Source of the DNA: an uncultured Synergistaceae bacterium
GTDB taxonomy: Bacteria; Synergistota; Synergistia; Synergistales; Aminobacteriaceae
Direction: 5' to 3'
Assembly (NCBI GenBank): GCA_937870605.1
Contig: CALMZW010000024.1
Coordinates: forward strand, 1-24,372
DNA length: 24,372 bases
This document shows positions 1 through 9,741 of the stretch, in pieces. The notes beneath the pieces are model-generated. The model searched no databases. It saw only the letters and a program-made list of their open reading frames with translations, and was not told the DNA's origin. Numbering within the stretch: the first letter of the stretch is position 1; every line of letters begins with the position of its first letter. Position numbers and translations under genes: made by a program.

Positions 1-1
1 C

Positions 2-376
2 AACAACCTTTTGCGCGCCGACTACCTGGGAGGCGGAAAGGTCCGGTGGCGGGAACGCATTCTTTCAATACCCGGCGTCGCGCAGCACGCGCAGGGGCCA
101 TGCAGGCTCGCGATTCGCCCCGAAAGGGTCGCGGTCGCGCCGCGCGCGCATCGGGACGAAGACGGTCCGCACATGACGCCGGACACGGAGGCGTGCGCCG
201 TTCCCGGAACGGTCGAAGGGCGTATTTTCCTGGGCCCGCTGATCCGGGGCGCCGTGGACGTGGCGGGGGAACGCATCCTGGCGGACGTCCTCAATGCGGA
301 AGGAACCGTTTTCGAAGCCGGAACCGAAGTGGAACTCCGTTTTTCGGCGGAGGACGTGCGCGTCCTTTTTGAATAG
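2..376 (+). CDS. ABC transporter ATP-binding protein, C-terminal fragment (TOBE domain)
   Basis: The frame is open from the left edge and ends at TAG 374-376, so only the last ~124 residues are in the window; the nucleotide-binding core lies upstream. The visible part contains LAIRPERV followed by a beta-rich segment (GTVEGRIFLGPLIRGAVDV, then AGTEVELRFSAEDVRVLF). This is the pattern of the C-terminal TOBE domain of ATPases in the spermidine/iron/thiamine/phosphonate importer group (PotA/FbpC-like). It sits just upstream of a matching binding protein and permease, so the three very likely form one importer. The substrate cannot be told from this fragment. Confidence 0.8.
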   Translation, partial: NNLLRADYLGGGKVRWRERILSIPGVAQHAQGPCRLAIRPERVAVAPRAHRDEDGPHMTPDTEACAVPGTVEGRIFLGPLIRGAVDVAGERILADVLNAEGTVFEAGTEVELRFSAEDVRVLFE

Positions 377-402
377 GGAGATTCCCATATGCGTGCGAAC
401 GA

Positions 403-421
403 CGGGAGTCGAGGACTCCCG
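403..421 (+). repeat. Intercistronic hairpin upstream of binding-protein gene
   Basis: A perfect 8-bp stem (CGGGAGTC / GACTCCCG) with a 3-nt loop (GAG) lies in the 80-nt gap between the ATPase and binding-protein genes, with no T-tract after it. It is therefore unlikely to be a terminator. Such hairpins before binding-protein genes often protect the downstream mRNA and allow higher expression; that role is inferred. Confidence 0.5.
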
Positions 422-456
422 AACCTGATACGGAAACCTGAGGAGGGAGCATCAAC

Positions 457-1548
457 ATGTTCCGGAAACTGGTGTTGTGCGCGACATGCGCGGCGCTTTT
501 CGCAGGGTCTTTCGCTGCTATCGCGACCGCGAAAGACCTCGGAACGGAGCTGTACCCGGGGGAAAAGGCGCTTCTCGAGGCGGCCCTGAAAGAGAAGGGG
601 ATCAACAGCTACGATACCGGACCCACGTGGGCGAACTGGCAGGCGCTCTTCGACGGCTACCAGGCCAGGTACGGCATCCAGGTTTCGTTCAACGACCTGG
701 GAAGCGGCGCGACGGTCGTCCGTCTCGACAAGGAACGGAACAACCCGCAGGCCGATACGGCGTACTACTTCATGCCCTTCGGCCCCGCGGCGAAGGACAA
801 GGGCGTCACCGAGCCCTTCAAGCCGACGAACTTCGGCAAGATACCGAACGTCCTCAGGGACGCCGACGGGAACTGGTTCTGCGTCCACAAGGCGACGGTG
901 GTCTTCGTCGTCAACAAGAGCCTCGTGAAGGAGACGCCCAAGAGCTGGAAGGCCCTTCTCGACCCGAAATTCGCGAAGTCGGTCGTCTACCTCGATCCCC
1001 GAACGACGGGAATCGGCTACGCGATCGTGATCGCGACGACGTACGCGCACGGCGGCGACCTCGACAAACTCGAAACGGGCATCGACTACCTCGCTGCGCT
1101 CCAGAAGGCGGGCAGCGTCCGGATGATCGAGAAGACGACGGAGTTCGACAAGTTCCTGAAGGGCGAAATCCCGGTCTGGATCACGTACGACATGAACGCC
1201 TACCGGGCGAAGTACATCGCGGGGCTCGGCGACGCGATCGACATCGTGATTCCCGAAGAGGGAACCATTACGTCCCCGTACGCCCTCAGCCTCGTCAAGG
1301 GCGGCCCGAACCCGAACTCCGGAAAACTCTGGCTGAACTACATCCTCTCCGAAGAGGGACAGGGGCTCTTCGCGAAGGGCTATGTCCGCCCGATCCTGCC
1401 GGGGTTCAAACTTCCGGCGGATGTCGCGGACAAATTCCTTCCCGATGCGGACTACGCGCGCGCGAAGGACGTCGACTGGGTCAAGGCGCAAACCGTGCAG
1501 AAGGAAGCCGCCCGGATGTGGGGCGCAAAAGTGCTCGGAGAGAACTGA
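457..1548 (+). CDS. ABC transporter periplasmic substrate-binding protein (family 1 type)
   Basis: This 363-residue protein has a clear Sec signal peptide (MFRKLV, hydrophobic stretch to residue ~22, probable cleavage after ATA, residue 25). The mature part has features of family-1/PotD/iron/phosphonate-type binding proteins: an N-terminal lobe with WANWQALFDGYQARYG, the segment PKSWKALLDPKFA, a TTGIGYA turn, and a C-terminal NSGKLWLNYILSEEGQ helix typical of the Fbp/PhnS-like group. The start is set by GAGGAGGGAG about 7 nt upstream. It is followed after one base by a permease. The ligand is unknown: ferric iron, polyamine, thiamine and aminoethylphosphonate are all possible. Confidence 0.88.
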   Translation: MFRKLVLCATCAALFAGSFAAIATAKDLGTELYPGEKALLEAALKEKGINSYDTGPTWANWQALFDGYQARYGIQVSFNDLGSGATVVRLDKERNNPQADTAYYFMPFGPAAKDKGVTEPFKPTNFGKIPNVLRDADGNWFCVHKATVVFVVNKSLVKETPKSWKALLDPKFAKSVVYLDPRTTGIGYAIVIATTYAHGGDLDKLETGIDYLAALQKAGSVRMIEKTTEFDKFLKGEIPVWITYDMNAYRAKYIAGLGDAIDIVIPEEGTITSPYALSLVKGGPNPNSGKLWLNYILSEEGQGLFAKGYVRPILPGFKLPADVADKFLPDADYARAKDVDWVKAQTVQKEAARMWGAKVLGEN

Positions 1549-1549
1549 C

Positions 1550-2389
1550 ATGATTCCGCGGGGCTGGATCTGGATCCTGCTTCTCCCCCTCGTCGGGGTG
1601 CTGGCGTTCTTCCTCTTCTGGCCCCTCACGCTTGTCGTCTGGGAGAGCCTTTTCCTGGAGGGAAGGCTCTCCCTTTCGAACTACGCGTCGATGTTCGTCT
1701 CGAAGCTGTATCGCGAATCCCTTGCTACAAGTCTCATCCTTTCCGTGAGCACTACGCTGCTCGGCGTTCTCATCGGTCTTCCGCTCTCCTACGGCATGCA
1801 CCGGAGCGGCCCGAGGATGCAGAACGCGATTCTGACGCTCGCCTCCATCCCGCTGACCTTCAGCGGCCTCGTCGTCGGCTTCGCCTTCATCGTCCTGCTC
1901 GGAACGAGCGGCTTCGTGACACTGCTCATCAAGAAGTTTTTCGACATCAATCCCCTCGAGTTTTCGGCCTTTCTCTTCACGTGGAGGGGGCTGGTCGTCG
2001 CCTACTGCTACTTCCTGATCCCGCGCATGATTCTCACGATGACGGCAGCCTGGAGCACCGCGGACTGGAGCCTCCTCGAAGCGGCGCGCAGTCTCGGAGC
2101 CGGCCCGGTGCGGATCCTATTCCGGGTGCTTCTCCCGATGATCGGCCCGGCCGTTCTCGCGGGATCGTCGCTGCTTTTCGCGGTCAGCATGGGGGCGTTC
2201 GGGACCGCGTTTTCCCTCACCGGAATCGGCGTCAAGATCCTTCCGCTCGTCATCTACACCCATGTTTCGGAGCTGTCGACCGACATCGCGAAAGCGGACG
2301 CGCTGGCGGTCTTTCTCACCCTCATCACGACCCTGATCATTCTGGGGTACGAACGCTGCTTCGTGCGAAAGAGCAATTTCCTCCAGTAG
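1550..2389 (+). CDS. ABC transporter inner-membrane permease
   Basis: A 279-residue hydrophobic protein with about six membrane segments (for example WIWILLLPLVGVLAFFLFWP at residues 6-25). It carries the cytoplasmic EAA-type loop (LLEAARSLGAGPVRILFRVLLP) that couples binding-protein-dependent permeases to the ATPase. ATG 1550 lies 1 nt after the stop of the binding-protein gene, with GGAGAG just upstream, so the two are translationally linked. Upstream in-frame codons overlap the previous gene and are not a plausible start. Importers of this class usually have two permeases; only one is visible, and the partner may lie upstream of the window. Confidence 0.88.
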   Translation: MIPRGWIWILLLPLVGVLAFFLFWPLTLVVWESLFLEGRLSLSNYASMFVSKLYRESLATSLILSVSTTLLGVLIGLPLSYGMHRSGPRMQNAILTLASIPLTFSGLVVGFAFIVLLGTSGFVTLLIKKFFDINPLEFSAFLFTWRGLVVAYCYFLIPRMILTMTAAWSTADWSLLEAARSLGAGPVRILFRVLLPMIGPAVLAGSSLLFAVSMGAFGTAFSLTGIGVKILPLVIYTHVSELSTDIAKADALAVFLTLITTLIILGYERCFVRKSNFLQ

Positions 2390-2409
2390 CGCCAAATTTC
2401 GGACATTCC

Positions 2410-2437
2410 TTGACAAAGTCAGACACTTTTATAAAAT
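2410..2437 (+). promoter_or_regulatory. Candidate sigma-70 promoter P1 for the hnd operon
   Basis: A perfect -35 TTGACA (2410-2415) is followed after 16 nt by TAAAAT (2432-2437), one mismatch from the -10 consensus. It lies 20 bases after the upstream permease stop and about 235 nt before hndA, which would give a long 5' leader. Confidence 0.6.
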
Positions 2438-2512
2438 TGGTGCTGTAATTGCGTCCGAGTGTACGGAACAAAAGTGCATTCCCCTTTTCCGGGCGCAAAG
2501 GGTTCGCTTCGG

Positions 2513-2521
2513 TGGTATACT
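2513..2521 (+). promoter_or_regulatory. Candidate extended -10 promoter P2 for the hnd operon
   Basis: TGG followed by TATACT (2516-2521) is an extended -10 element; no good -35 is visible at the usual distance. Transcription would start near 2528, about 140 nt before hndA. It could be an alternative or regulated start next to P1. Confidence 0.4.
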
Positions 2522-2561
2522 TTGCCGGTGTGTCCTGGAACAGTCGTTTTTTTCGTGTTTT

Positions 2562-2597
2562 CCCCCCTGGGACGTGACGAATGGGGGTGTTTTTTTG
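2562..2597 (+). terminator. Terminator-like hairpin with T-run in the hnd leader
   Basis: CCCCC (2563-2567) can pair with GGGGG (2583-2587) across a 15-nt loop, followed by TGTTTTTTTG. It lies downstream of both promoter candidates and upstream of hndA, so it may act as an attenuator rather than as the end of the upstream transporter operon. The stem is short and the loop long, so efficiency is uncertain. Confidence 0.45.
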
Positions 2598-2609
2598 TTG
2601 AATATCAGT

Positions 2610-2633
2610 TTGTGAATGCGTGAGCATTAACAA
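2610..2633 (+). promoter_or_regulatory. 24-bp palindrome in hnd leader (operator or RNA hairpin)
   Basis: TTGTGAATGC, GTGA, GCATTAACAA form an inverted repeat of 10-bp arms with one mismatch, centred at 2621.5, 24 nt before the hndA Shine-Dalgarno (2657-2663). It could be a transcription-factor operator or an mRNA hairpin with a GTGA tetraloop. The spacing fits neither Rex (7-4-7) nor CRP/FNR sites. Confidence 0.5.
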
Positions 2634-2670
2634 TAGATCCATACCACATCCATGGCAAGGAGGCGCAGGT

Positions 2671-3207
2671 ATGTCAGGCTGTTGTGACGGAAACGTCGAA
2701 CGGTACAAGGAACTTCAGGCGTACATCGACGGACTCCCGGACAAGAAGGGAAGACTCATCGGCGTGCTGCACAAGGCGCAGGGGATCTTCGGCTACCTTC
2801 CCCGGGAAGTCCAGGAATTCATCGCCGGCGCGCTGGGACTTTCGGTCGCGAAGGTGTATGGGGTCGTGAAGTTTTACTCCTTCTTCACGATGGTTCCCAA
2901 GGGAAAGTTTCCGATCTCGGTATGTCTCGGAACCGCGTGCTATGTTCGCGGGGCCGACGATATCGTCTCCGAGGTCGAAAAAATCCTCGGCATCACGGTG
3001 GGTCAGGTGACGCCCGACGGGCTCTTCTCGCTGGATACGCTCCGGTGCGTCGGCGCGTGCGGTCTGGCGCCGGTCATGATCGTCGCCGGGCGCGTGTTCG
3101 GACGCATGAAGCCGTCGGACGTCGAGGGAATCATTGCCGAATACCGCGCGAAAGCGGGCGACTCCGAAAAGGACAAGGCATGTGAAGGGGTGTGCTGTCA
3201 TGGATAA
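2671..3207 (+). CDS. hndA: HndA-type hydrogenase subunit, NuoE-like [2Fe-2S] protein
   Basis: A 178-residue thioredoxin-like [2Fe-2S] subunit of a bifurcating-type [FeFe] hydrogenase, homologous to NuoE. The N-terminal helical part (KKGRLIGVLHKAQGIFGYLP, VQEFIAGALGLSVAKVYGV) and the cluster ligands CLGTAC (from residue ~87) and CVGACG (~126) follow the NuoE pattern. The cluster would relay electrons to or from the flavin subunit HndC. ATG 2671 has AAGGAGG 7 nt upstream; an in-frame GTG at 2620 lies within the palindrome and is unlikely. It is the first gene of a tight four-gene operon. Unusual are extra cysteines at both ends: CC at residues 4-5 and CEGVCC near the C-terminus. Confidence 0.93.
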   Translation: MSGCCDGNVERYKELQAYIDGLPDKKGRLIGVLHKAQGIFGYLPREVQEFIAGALGLSVAKVYGVVKFYSFFTMVPKGKFPISVCLGTACYVRGADDIVSEVEKILGITVGQVTPDGLFSLDTLRCVGACGLAPVMIVAGRVFGRMKPSDVEGIIAEYRAKAGDSEKDKACEGVCCHG

Positions 3208-3598
3208 GGTAAAGTCCCTGGACGACCTTCGGAAGATGAAAGCCGCCATGCAGAACGCGACGGAGCTGCGTGAGAAGGGGCAGAACATCGACAAGCTCAT
3301 CGAAGTGAAGGTCAGCATGGCGACATGCGGCATCGCCGCAGGCGCGCGCGAAACGATGGCCGCCATGATGGACGAAGCGACGAAGCGCGGCATCAAAAAC
3401 ATCGTCTTCACCCAGTCCGGCTGCATGGGCTACTGCCATTCCGAACCCACGGTGACCATCGTGCGTCCGGGAGAGGAACCCGTGACGTTCGGCGAGGTGA
3501 AAGGCAAGAGAATTACGGAGATCTTCGATTCCTATATTCTCAAGGGCGAGCTGGTTGACGGGATCATTCCGCTGTCCAGCAAGAGCATTCACGACTAG
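3200..3598 (+). CDS. hndB: HndB-type (2Fe-2S) ferredoxin-like hydrogenase subunit
   Basis: A 132-residue thioredoxin-fold ferredoxin subunit. ATG 3200 overlaps the end of hndA by 8 bp, a sign of translational coupling. The family signature ATCGIAAGAR (C43) and GCMGYC (C75, C79) are present. Only three of the usual four cluster cysteines are visible, which also holds for the HndB-like domain as I know it. HndB is the second subunit in the HndABCD order of Desulfovibrio fructosovorans and corresponds to the N-terminal domain fused to NuoF in other bifurcating hydrogenases. It probably assists electron transfer or stability of the HndC flavin module. Confidence 0.9.
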   Translation: MDKVKSLDDLRKMKAAMQNATELREKGQNIDKLIEVKVSMATCGIAAGARETMAAMMDEATKRGIKNIVFTQSGCMGYCHSEPTVTIVRPGEEPVTFGEVKGKRITEIFDSYILKGELVDGIIPLSSKSIHD

Positions 3599-3626
3599 GG
3601 CATCCCCCGGATAAGGAGAACAGAAC

Positions 3627-5420
<1,794 letters not shown>

Positions 5421-5438
5421 CCTGAGGAGGACGAAGCG

Positions 5439-7196
5439 ATGATTAACCTGAACATCGACGGAAAGTACGTGAAGGTCCCCAAGGGGGCCACGATTCTCGA
5501 TGCCGCGAAGCAGCTCGGCATCGAGATCCCCACGCTGTGCCATCTGGATCTCCACGACCTCGGAGTCGTCAACAAGGCGGCTTCCTGCCGCATCTGCGTC
5601 GTCGAGGTCAAGGGCCGGCGAAACCTCGCCCCGGCATGCGCGACGCCGGTCACCGAAGGCATGGAAGTCCACACGAACACCATGCGCGTTCTGAACGCGC
5701 GCAAGACGGTCCTCGAACTGCTGCTCTCCGATCACCCCAAGGATTGCCTGACCTGCGCGAAGAGCGGCCAGTGCGACCTCCAGGATCTCGCGGAACGCTT
5801 CTGCCTCCGCGAGAACCGGTACGAGGGCGGCGCGCAGTCCACATACAAGAAGGATGTTTCCCCCGCGATCGCACGCGACATGGACAAGTGCATCATGTGT
5901 CGCCGCTGCGAAACGATGTGCAACGATGTCCAGACGGTCGGAGCCCTGTCCGGCGTGAACCGCGGCTTCAACGCCGTCGTGGCGCCCGCGTTCGACATGC
6001 CTCTCGAGGAGTCCGTCTGCACGTTCTGCGGCCAGTGCGTCGCCGTATGCCCCACGGGCGCGCTCGTCGAGCGGGACTACTCCTGGCAGGTCATCGAAGC
6101 CATCGCGGATCCCGACAAGGTCGTCGTCGTCCAGACCGCGCCCGCCGTCCGCGCCGCGCTCGGAGAATGCTTCGGCATGGAGCCGGGCACGCTGGTGACC
6201 GGAAAGATGGCATCCGCCCTCCGGCAGATGGGCTTCAATTACGTCTTCGATACGGATTTCGCCGCCGACCTCACGATCATGGAAGAGGGCGCGGAGCTTC
6301 TCGACCGGATCACGCGGTTCCTGTCCGGCGACAAGAGCGTCCGGTTGCCGATCCTCACGTCATGCTGCCCGGCCTGGGTCAAGTTCTTCGAACACCAGTA
6401 CCCCGATCTGCTTGACGTCCCATCCACGGCCAAATCGCCGCAGCAGATGTTCGGCGCGATCGCGAAGAACTATCTGGCCGAAAAGCTCGGCATTCCGCGC
6501 GAAAAGCTCGTCGTCGTGTCGGTCATGCCGTGCCTTGCGAAGAAGTACGAGTGCGCCCGTCCGGAGTTCGCCGTCAACGGGAATCCCGACGTCGACATCT
6601 CCATCACGACGCGCGAACTCGCCCACCTGATCAAGCGGGCGAACATCGACTTCATGTCGCTCCCGGAGGGCGATTTCGACTCCCCGCTCGGCGAATCCAC
6701 CGGAGCGGCCGTCATCTTCGGAACGACGGGCGGCGTCATCGAAGCCGCGACGCGCACCGCCGTGGAATGGCTCACGGGCAAACCGCTCGATGACGTGAAC
6801 TTCACGGCTCTTCGGGGTCTCGAAGGGTGCCGCGAGGCGAAGCTCAAGGTCGGCGATCTGGAGCTTCACATCGGCATCGCGCACGAACTCGGCAACGCGC
6901 GGAAGCTGCTCGATTCGATCCGAGCCGGGACCGTCGAACCCTTCCACGCGATCGAGATCATGGCCTGCCCCGGCGGCTGCATCGGCGGCGGCGGTCAGCC
7001 CTACCACCACGGCGAGATGGAAATCATCAGGAAACGCGCCCAGGCCATCTACCGGGAGGACGAGGGAAAGACGCGGCGGAAGTCCCACGAGAACCCCGAC
7101 ATCATCAAACTGTACGAGGAATATCTCGGCAAGCCGCTCGGCGAAAAGTCGCACCACCTGCTCCACACGCACTACTTCAAGCGCCACAAGATCTAG
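5439..7196 (+). CDS. hndD: HndD-type [FeFe] hydrogenase catalytic subunit
   Basis: This 585-residue enzyme makes or uses H2 at the H-cluster. In order: a plant-type [2Fe-2S] domain (residues 1-~75); a His-ligated [4Fe-4S] motif HPKDCLTCAKSGQC (~99); two [4Fe-4S] motifs CIMCRRCETMC (~151) and CTFCGQCVAVC (~194); then the H-cluster motifs L1 TSCCPAW (~307), L2 MPCLAKKYEC (~363) and L3 MACPGGCIGGGGQP (~507), with the small C-terminal domain to the end. All H-cluster cysteines are present, so it should be active once matured; no HydEFG maturases are in the window. GAGGAGG is 8 nt before ATG 5439. It ends the operon, just before a strong terminator. Confidence 0.96.
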   Translation: MINLNIDGKYVKVPKGATILDAAKQLGIEIPTLCHLDLHDLGVVNKAASCRICVVEVKGRRNLAPACATPVTEGMEVHTNTMRVLNARKTVLELLLSDHPKDCLTCAKSGQCDLQDLAERFCLRENRYEGGAQSTYKKDVSPAIARDMDKCIMCRRCETMCNDVQTVGALSGVNRGFNAVVAPAFDMPLEESVCTFCGQCVAVCPTGALVERDYSWQVIEAIADPDKVVVVQTAPAVRAALGECFGMEPGTLVTGKMASALRQMGFNYVFDTDFAADLTIMEEGAELLDRITRFLSGDKSVRLPILTSCCPAWVKFFEHQYPDLLDVPSTAKSPQQMFGAIAKNYLAEKLGIPREKLVVVSVMPCLAKKYECARPEFAVNGNPDVDISITTRELAHLIKRANIDFMSLPEGDFDSPLGESTGAAVIFGTTGGVIEAATRTAVEWLTGKPLDDVNFTALRGLEGCREAKLKVGDLELHIGIAHELGNARKLLDSIRAGTVEPFHAIEIMACPGGCIGGGGQPYHHGEMEIIRKRAQAIYREDEGKTRRKSHENPDIIKLYEEYLGKPLGEKSHHLLHTHYFKRHKI

Positions 7197-7210
7197 CACC
7201 GCACAGCGAA

Positions 7211-7242
7211 GGGGCCGCTCCGAACCGGAACGGCCCCTTTTT
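7211..7242 (+). terminator. Intrinsic terminator of hndABCD
   Basis: GGGGCCG and CGGCCCC flank an inner TCCG-AAC-CGGA helix with a single mismatch, followed by TTTTT (7238-7242). It lies 14 nt after the hndD stop. On the other strand the stem is followed by only TT, so it is mainly a + strand terminator, but it also separates the convergent ABC operon. Confidence 0.92.
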
Positions 7243-7253
7243 CGTCTCTTCGT

Positions 7254-7958
7254 TCAGGACTGTCGCGCAGGCGAGACATCCGATAATTCCCGAAGAATCG
7301 CCGCCTCCAGGGCGACGACGCCGGGATCCCCATAGCTCCGTTCCGCGGAGAGCGGCGCGGGAATATCGCGAAGGATCCGCGCCGGCGCACCCCCGATCAG
7401 CAGGATCCGGTCGGACGTCAGGAGCGCGTCCCGCGGATCGTGCGTCACCGTGACGGAGGCGAAAGGATTTCGGCGCCACAATCCTTCGAGGTCCGAAAAC
7501 AGGCGCAGCTTGAGCGCGACGTCGAGCGACGAAAACGCCTCGTCGAGCAGAAGGACATCCGGCTCCGTCAGGAGCGCCCGCGCGAGGTTGACGCGCTGCT
7601 TCATGCCGCCGCTGAGGTCGGGGGTCCGGGCGGCCGCGGCGTCCGACAGGTGCAGGCCCGCGAGGATCGCCGACCGATCGCGATCCGATACGCAGGCGAG
7701 GTTCCTCCGCACCGACAGCCACGGGATCAGCCGGGGTTCCTGGAAGACGTACCCCACCCGCGACGCGCGGACGCGGATCTCCCCTTCGGAAGGGACCGCC
7801 AGTCCGGCCGCGATGCGGAGAAAGGTCGTCTTGCCGCACCCCGAGCGCCCGAGCAGCGCAATTCGCTCTCCGCGGGCAATCGAGACGTCCCAGGAACGGA
7901 AGACCCATTCCCCCTCGAACGACGCGCCGAGATTCCGCGCGGTCAGGACGGGATCCAT
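7254..7958 (-). CDS. NitT/TauT-type ABC transporter ATP-binding protein
   Basis: A 234-residue ATPase with Walker A GRSGCGKTT (37-45), Q-loop FQEPRLIPW (~72-80), signature LSGGMKQR (115-122), Walker B VLLLDEAFSSLD (~135-146) and the switch His in VTHD. The size and the EPRLIPW sequence fit the nitrate/taurine/aliphatic-sulfonate importer ATPases (SsuB/TauB/ThiZ group). ATG 7958 overlaps the permease gene by 16 bp, indicating coupled translation; longer in-frame extensions run inside the permease gene. It is the last gene of a three-gene operon. The substrate is not evident. Confidence 0.9.
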   Translation of the reverse strand: MDPVLTARNLGASFEGEWVFRSWDVSIARGERIALLGRSGCGKTTFLRIAAGLAVPSEGEIRVRASRVGYVFQEPRLIPWLSVRRNLACVSDRDRSAILAGLHLSDAAAARTPDLSGGMKQRVNLARALLTEPDVLLLDEAFSSLDVALKLRLFSDLEGLWRRNPFASVTVTHDPRDALLTSDRILLIGGAPARILRDIPAPLSAERSYGDPGVVALEAAILRELSDVSPARQS

Positions 7959-8677
7959 CGTCGCCCCGCGCCCCGGATCGCCGTCCGGACGCCCCACTCG
8001 CCGAGAAGTCCCAGAAGCACCGCGACGAGCGAGAGCGCGTAGACGCCCTCGACATCGGCCATCTGCCGCGCCCACGCGATGCGGACGCCAAGTCCGTCGC
8101 CGCCGCACAGATATTCCGCGACGAGAACCGCCTTCCACGCGCCGCCCGAGACCGTATCCACGACGGCCTTCATGAACGGGGCCAGCGACCCGAGATACAG
8201 GTCCCTCCATCGCCGGACGCCCCGGACCCCGTAGAGATCCGCCATTTCGACGAGATCCCGTTCGAAGTGCCGCACTCCGGCGACGGTCGTGAAAACGGCC
8301 GACGGCAGAAAGGCGAGCGATGCGATGAAAACCGGCCCGCGCCAGCCGATTCCGAACGCGAACACGACGAGCGCGAGCCACGAGATCACGGGCATCGCCT
8401 GCGCGGCCAGAAGCAGCGGACGAAACGCCTCGTGGAGCGCGGGGGACAGTCCGAGCGCCATTCCGAGTCCGACGCCGAGACAGACGACAATGCAGAGCAC
8501 GGCCAGGACCTTGCCCATCGACGAAACAACGGAGGAAAACAACGCCGCGTCGGCCATGATCGCGAGGCGCGCCAGCGTTTCCGCCGGCCCCGGAAGAATT
8601 ATCGGCGTATCCACGAAAAACGCGGCGATCCCCCAGAGCGCGATCGCCCCCAGGAGGCCCAGAAGCGGCCGCTTCAT
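7943..8677 (-). CDS. NitT/TauT-type ABC transporter permease
   Basis: A 244-residue membrane protein beginning MKRPLLGLLGAIALWGIAAFF. It has about six transmembrane segments and a coupling loop (EMADLYGVRGVRRWRDLYLG) that stands in for the EAA motif, as in SsuC/TauC permeases. ATG 8677 overlaps the stop of the binding-protein gene as ATGA, the standard coupling arrangement, which decides this start over the longer frame to 8791. It pairs with the ATPase that follows. Confidence 0.88.
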   Translation of the reverse strand: MKRPLLGLLGAIALWGIAAFFVDTPIILPGPAETLARLAIMADAALFSSVVSSMGKVLAVLCIVVCLGVGLGMALGLSPALHEAFRPLLLAAQAMPVISWLALVVFAFGIGWRGPVFIASLAFLPSAVFTTVAGVRHFERDLVEMADLYGVRGVRRWRDLYLGSLAPFMKAVVDTVSGGAWKAVLVAEYLCGGDGLGVRIAWARQMADVEGVYALSLVAVLLGLLGEWGVRTAIRGAGRRWIPS

Positions 8678-9621
8678 GGTTTCGCGGGATCCCCTCCGGA
8701 TATATAGAAGGGCGCCGCCGGAGGCGGCGCCATGTCGGGCGAGAGCGTATCGTACAGCCGCGCAAGCAGCGACATGACGTCGGACGAACACGCCTCAACG
8801 GAATCGAATGAGATGTGAATCCGCGGCAGTGCTTTCCGGAACCGCTCCGACGGCATCCCGAAGGCATGTCCGGCCAGATCGCAGGCCTGTTCCGGATGTT
8901 CCGCAAACCATGCGGTCGATGCCGCGATCGCGTTCGTCACGAGCGACGCGTTTCCGGGATTGCCCCGCAAGGCGGAACGCATGGCGAACACGCCCCCCAC
9001 CGGGAACCGCGCCGATGCTCCGGTCATGCGCCCCCATGCCTCCTGCGGATCGAGCGATCGCCCGCCGCTTTCGAGCGCGAGGGACGCGAAGGGCTCCGGC
9101 AGCGCGACAATCGCGGTCTTCCCCCGACTGAACAGCGCGGCTGCTTCGGGGGCGGGAGCGTAGAGCAGCGTGACGTCCCGCCCCGGCCTCAGATCGTACG
9201 AGGAAAGGACGCTCCGCAAGATCGAGTCGAGCACCGTGCCGCGCCCCTGGGCGACGAGGATCTCCCTCCCCCGGAGATCCTCCCAGCCGACGCCGTCGCG
9301 CACGATCAGCGAGAAGACGCTCTCGCGAAACGCTCCGATCAGGACGATGTCCGCCTTCGCGGAGTACGCGGCGCCGACCGTCACGGGAAGGACGACGGCC
9401 GCGGCGTCGCCGGTCACAAGGCGCGTTACGGCCTCCTCCTGCGTCTTCCAGACCTCGATCCGAAGGTCCGCTCCCCGTGAAATTCCAACCGTCGCGAGGA
9501 TCAGCGGTCCCGGCGGAACGAGCAGGACAGGCTGCGCGGCAAGGGCGCAACGAACGGACGAAAGGGCGAAAAGAATCCCGCAGGCGAAAACCAGCGACCG
9601 GACACGCTGTCGAAACGACAT
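8674..9621 (-). CDS. NitT/TauT-type ABC transporter substrate-binding protein
   Basis: This 315-residue protein begins MSFRQRVRSLVFACGILFAL and has a Sec signal peptide probably cut after ALA (residue ~29). The mature part follows the SsuA/NMT1-like fold: an opening PPGPLILATVGISRG, TQEEAVTRLVTGDAAAVVLP (ligand-lobe segment), LRGREILVAQGRGTVLDSILRSVL and a C-terminal helical part. A start at 9621 has AAGGGAG 10 nt upstream; the in-frame ATG at 9648 has no Shine-Dalgarno. First gene of a binding protein-permease-ATPase operon. The ligand may be a sulfonate, a thiamine precursor or another small organic molecule. Confidence 0.85.
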   Translation of the reverse strand: MSFRQRVRSLVFACGILFALSSVRCALAAQPVLLVPPGPLILATVGISRGADLRIEVWKTQEEAVTRLVTGDAAAVVLPVTVGAAYSAKADIVLIGAFRESVFSLIVRDGVGWEDLRGREILVAQGRGTVLDSILRSVLSSYDLRPGRDVTLLYAPAPEAAALFSRGKTAIVALPEPFASLALESGGRSLDPQEAWGRMTGASARFPVGGVFAMRSALRGNPGNASLVTNAIAASTAWFAEHPEQACDLAGHAFGMPSERFRKALPRIHISFDSVEACSSDVMSLLARLYDTLSPDMAPPPAAPFYISGGDPAKP

Positions 9622-9741
9622 CGGAAAAGCGCTCCCTTCAAAAAACATAGCGTTAACGGCGGACGGAAAGAACCCGAATAGCATACCGCATCTGCGAAGC
9701 TATGGGGCAGTTTCCGCCGACACCACGTTCCTGCGGCGATC

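Noticed and set aside
2513..2526. Sigma-54 promoter (TGG...TTGC)
   Set aside because: GG and GC are separated by 8 nt instead of the required 10.
2528..2622. GTG-initiated short ORF with a VVFFVF run in the hnd leader, resembling a Phe attenuator peptide
   Set aside because: No Shine-Dalgarno, the start coincides with the predicted transcription start of P2, and Phe codons make no sense for a hydrogenase; the run is due to T-rich sequence.
2610..2633. Rex or CRP/FNR binding site
   Set aside because: The TTGTGAA and TTAACAA arms are 10 nt apart rather than 4, and the CRP/FNR half-site spacing is also wrong.
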